Part shown: one piece after another, positions 43,484 through 44,092 of the stretch
How the letters are laid out: the number at the start of each line of letters is the position of its first letter
How positions within the stretch are numbered: position 1 is the first letter of the stretch
The notes under the pieces: generated by a model
Told to the model about the DNA's origin: nothing
The model's database searches: none
What the model saw: only the letters and a program-made list of their open reading frames with translations
NCBI GenBank assembly: GCA_020536535.1
Contig: JAHLWZ010000133.1
Coordinates: 1-44,092, forward strand
Source of the DNA: Pelomyxa schiedti
Taxonomy: Eukaryota > Evosea > Pelobiontida > Pelomyxidae
Direction of reading: 5' to 3'
Length of the DNA: 44,092 bases
Translations under genes and position numbers: made by a program

Positions 43484-44092
43484 TCAATACTCCAGCACCT
43501 CAGTGTGGTGGTCACTATCCCCACCCAATCTAACTTGGCACACTGAACCCTGCAACAAGTAGTGCCCCACAAGTTTTGCAGGGAGGTACTGGTCAACACT
43601 GCCCTCTGCACCAAACACAAAAAACAAGAAGTAAAAGGGGCAACCACCGAAACAGACACCGCGGTGTCTGTTTCGGTGGAGAAGGAGATGGGTAGGGTGA
43701 GTGAATTGGGTGTGAGGGTAGGGTAAGGATGGTGATCATCATTACCACACAACATAAATAGATGTGCATATGGGCACATTGCCAGAAGAGATAGGCACTG
43801 GTTGAGGTATTCATACTCATTTTTTGAAATTTTTTTGAAACTTGCTGAGTTGGATCTTAGCACCTCTGCGTCGGCAGCCACTGGACCTACGGTTATGCAA
43901 CGTGTCTTAAAAGGCTCTCAGAAATAAGAAATACCAAGAACGAAATGCTGAGCAAAAGCGATGCTAATGCAAATTGTTTTGGTTACGGCCATATTAGTTG
44001 GTAAACTCCACTTCCCGTCCGATCAGTGAAGATAAACCAACTGAAGCACTGCTAGTACTAGGGTAAGGGATTACCTGGGAGCGCTGTGTGCT
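43484..44092 (-). CDS. Unrecognised protein, partial at the right edge
   Basis: At least two exons are visible. One (about 43755-43915) encodes FKTRCITVGPVAADAEVLRS, then EYEYLNQCLSLLAMCPYAHL and FMLC. After a 136-base intron (about 43618-43754) the last exon reads EGSVDQYLPAKLVGHYLLQG, then SVCQVRLGG, ending TEVLEY with a stop at 43484. An upstream exon near 44000-44070 (SVGLSSLIGREVEFTN) is likely, but its join is unresolved, and the start lies beyond the window. The intron is about three times the usual length and holds a perfect 36-bp palindrome. The family is not recognised. Confidence 0.5.
43644..43679. repeat. 36-bp perfect palindrome
   Basis: The arms ccaccgaaacagacaccg (43644-43661) and its exact reverse complement (43662-43679) meet with no spacer. 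It lies inside a long intron of the gene at 43484-44092. Confidence 0.9.

Noticed and set aside
1-44092. CRISPR arrays, insertion sequences, rRNA genes and bacterial operons
   Set aside because: None were seen; the gene structures are spliced and eukaryotic throughout.

Overview
The window looks like nuclear DNA of a free-living unicellular eukaryote. Almost every gene is split by many very short introns, mostly about 34-60 bases, with GT-AG ends and a few GC-AG ends. Genes lie close together on both strands. The proteins are eukaryotic signalling and trafficking types: Rab, Rac, RasGEF, Sec7, DENN, LIM, F-box, ankyrin, PPT1 and ICMT. This mix, with a VWA-coupled small GTPase and an ankyrin-RasGEF, fits an amoebozoan best, possibly an archamoeba-like one. 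That is inference; no rRNA or other marker gene is present. Exon joins were worked out by hand from reading frame and splice-site phase, so individual junctions may be off by a few codons.

Layout. 1-664 (-): partial Ser/Pro/Asp-rich protein. 901-6873 (+): large Sec7-PH protein with coiled coil, Pro-rich, WD40 and C1 regions. 7019-10538 (-): Rab fused to a Sec23/24-like zinc finger and VWA. 10637-11660 (-): NMN adenylyltransferase. 11660-12863 (-): DUF1152-like protein. 13016-14320 (+): palmitoyl-protein thioesterase. 14402-15775 (+): secreted clan GH-A glycosidase. 15866-18645 (+): Grc3/NOL9-type polynucleotide 5'-kinase. 18754-19395 (-): OB-fold protein. 19479-20557 (-): Rab-like GTPase. 20589-22118 (-): ankyrin/F-box protein. 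22229-22714 (-): small unknown. 22717-about 26.5 kb (+): DENN-LIM protein running into a misassembled Pro-rich region and a 100-N gap.

After the gap. 26813-27158 (+): 3' end of a gene. 27598-29683 (+): polyQ/acidic unknown. 29982-30764 (+): small membrane protein. 30876-32010 (+): alpha/beta-hydrolase lipase. 32239-32948 (-): unknown. 33120-34172 (+): PHO80-like cyclin. 34302-35233 (-): ICMT. 35667-36633 (+): Rac-like GTPase. 36831-41632 (+): ankyrin-RasGEF protein. 41772-43178 (+): protein with about 7 membrane segments. 43484-end (-): unknown.

Theme. Many genes act on membrane GTPases or on protein lipidation: two Rabs, one Rac, a Sec7 protein, a DENN protein, a RasGEF, the CaaX methyltransferase and the thioester hydrolase. 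This may only reflect how abundant such genes are in amoeboid protists. The most unusual items are the Rab-Sec23/24-VWA fusion, a Sec7 protein that appears to lack its catalytic glutamate, the DENN-LIM combination, and an unnamed domain found twice around the ankyrin repeats of the RasGEF. Assembly faults are visible: contig-end duplications at 1-66 and 26736-26812, and a 120-bp inverted repeat before the N gap.
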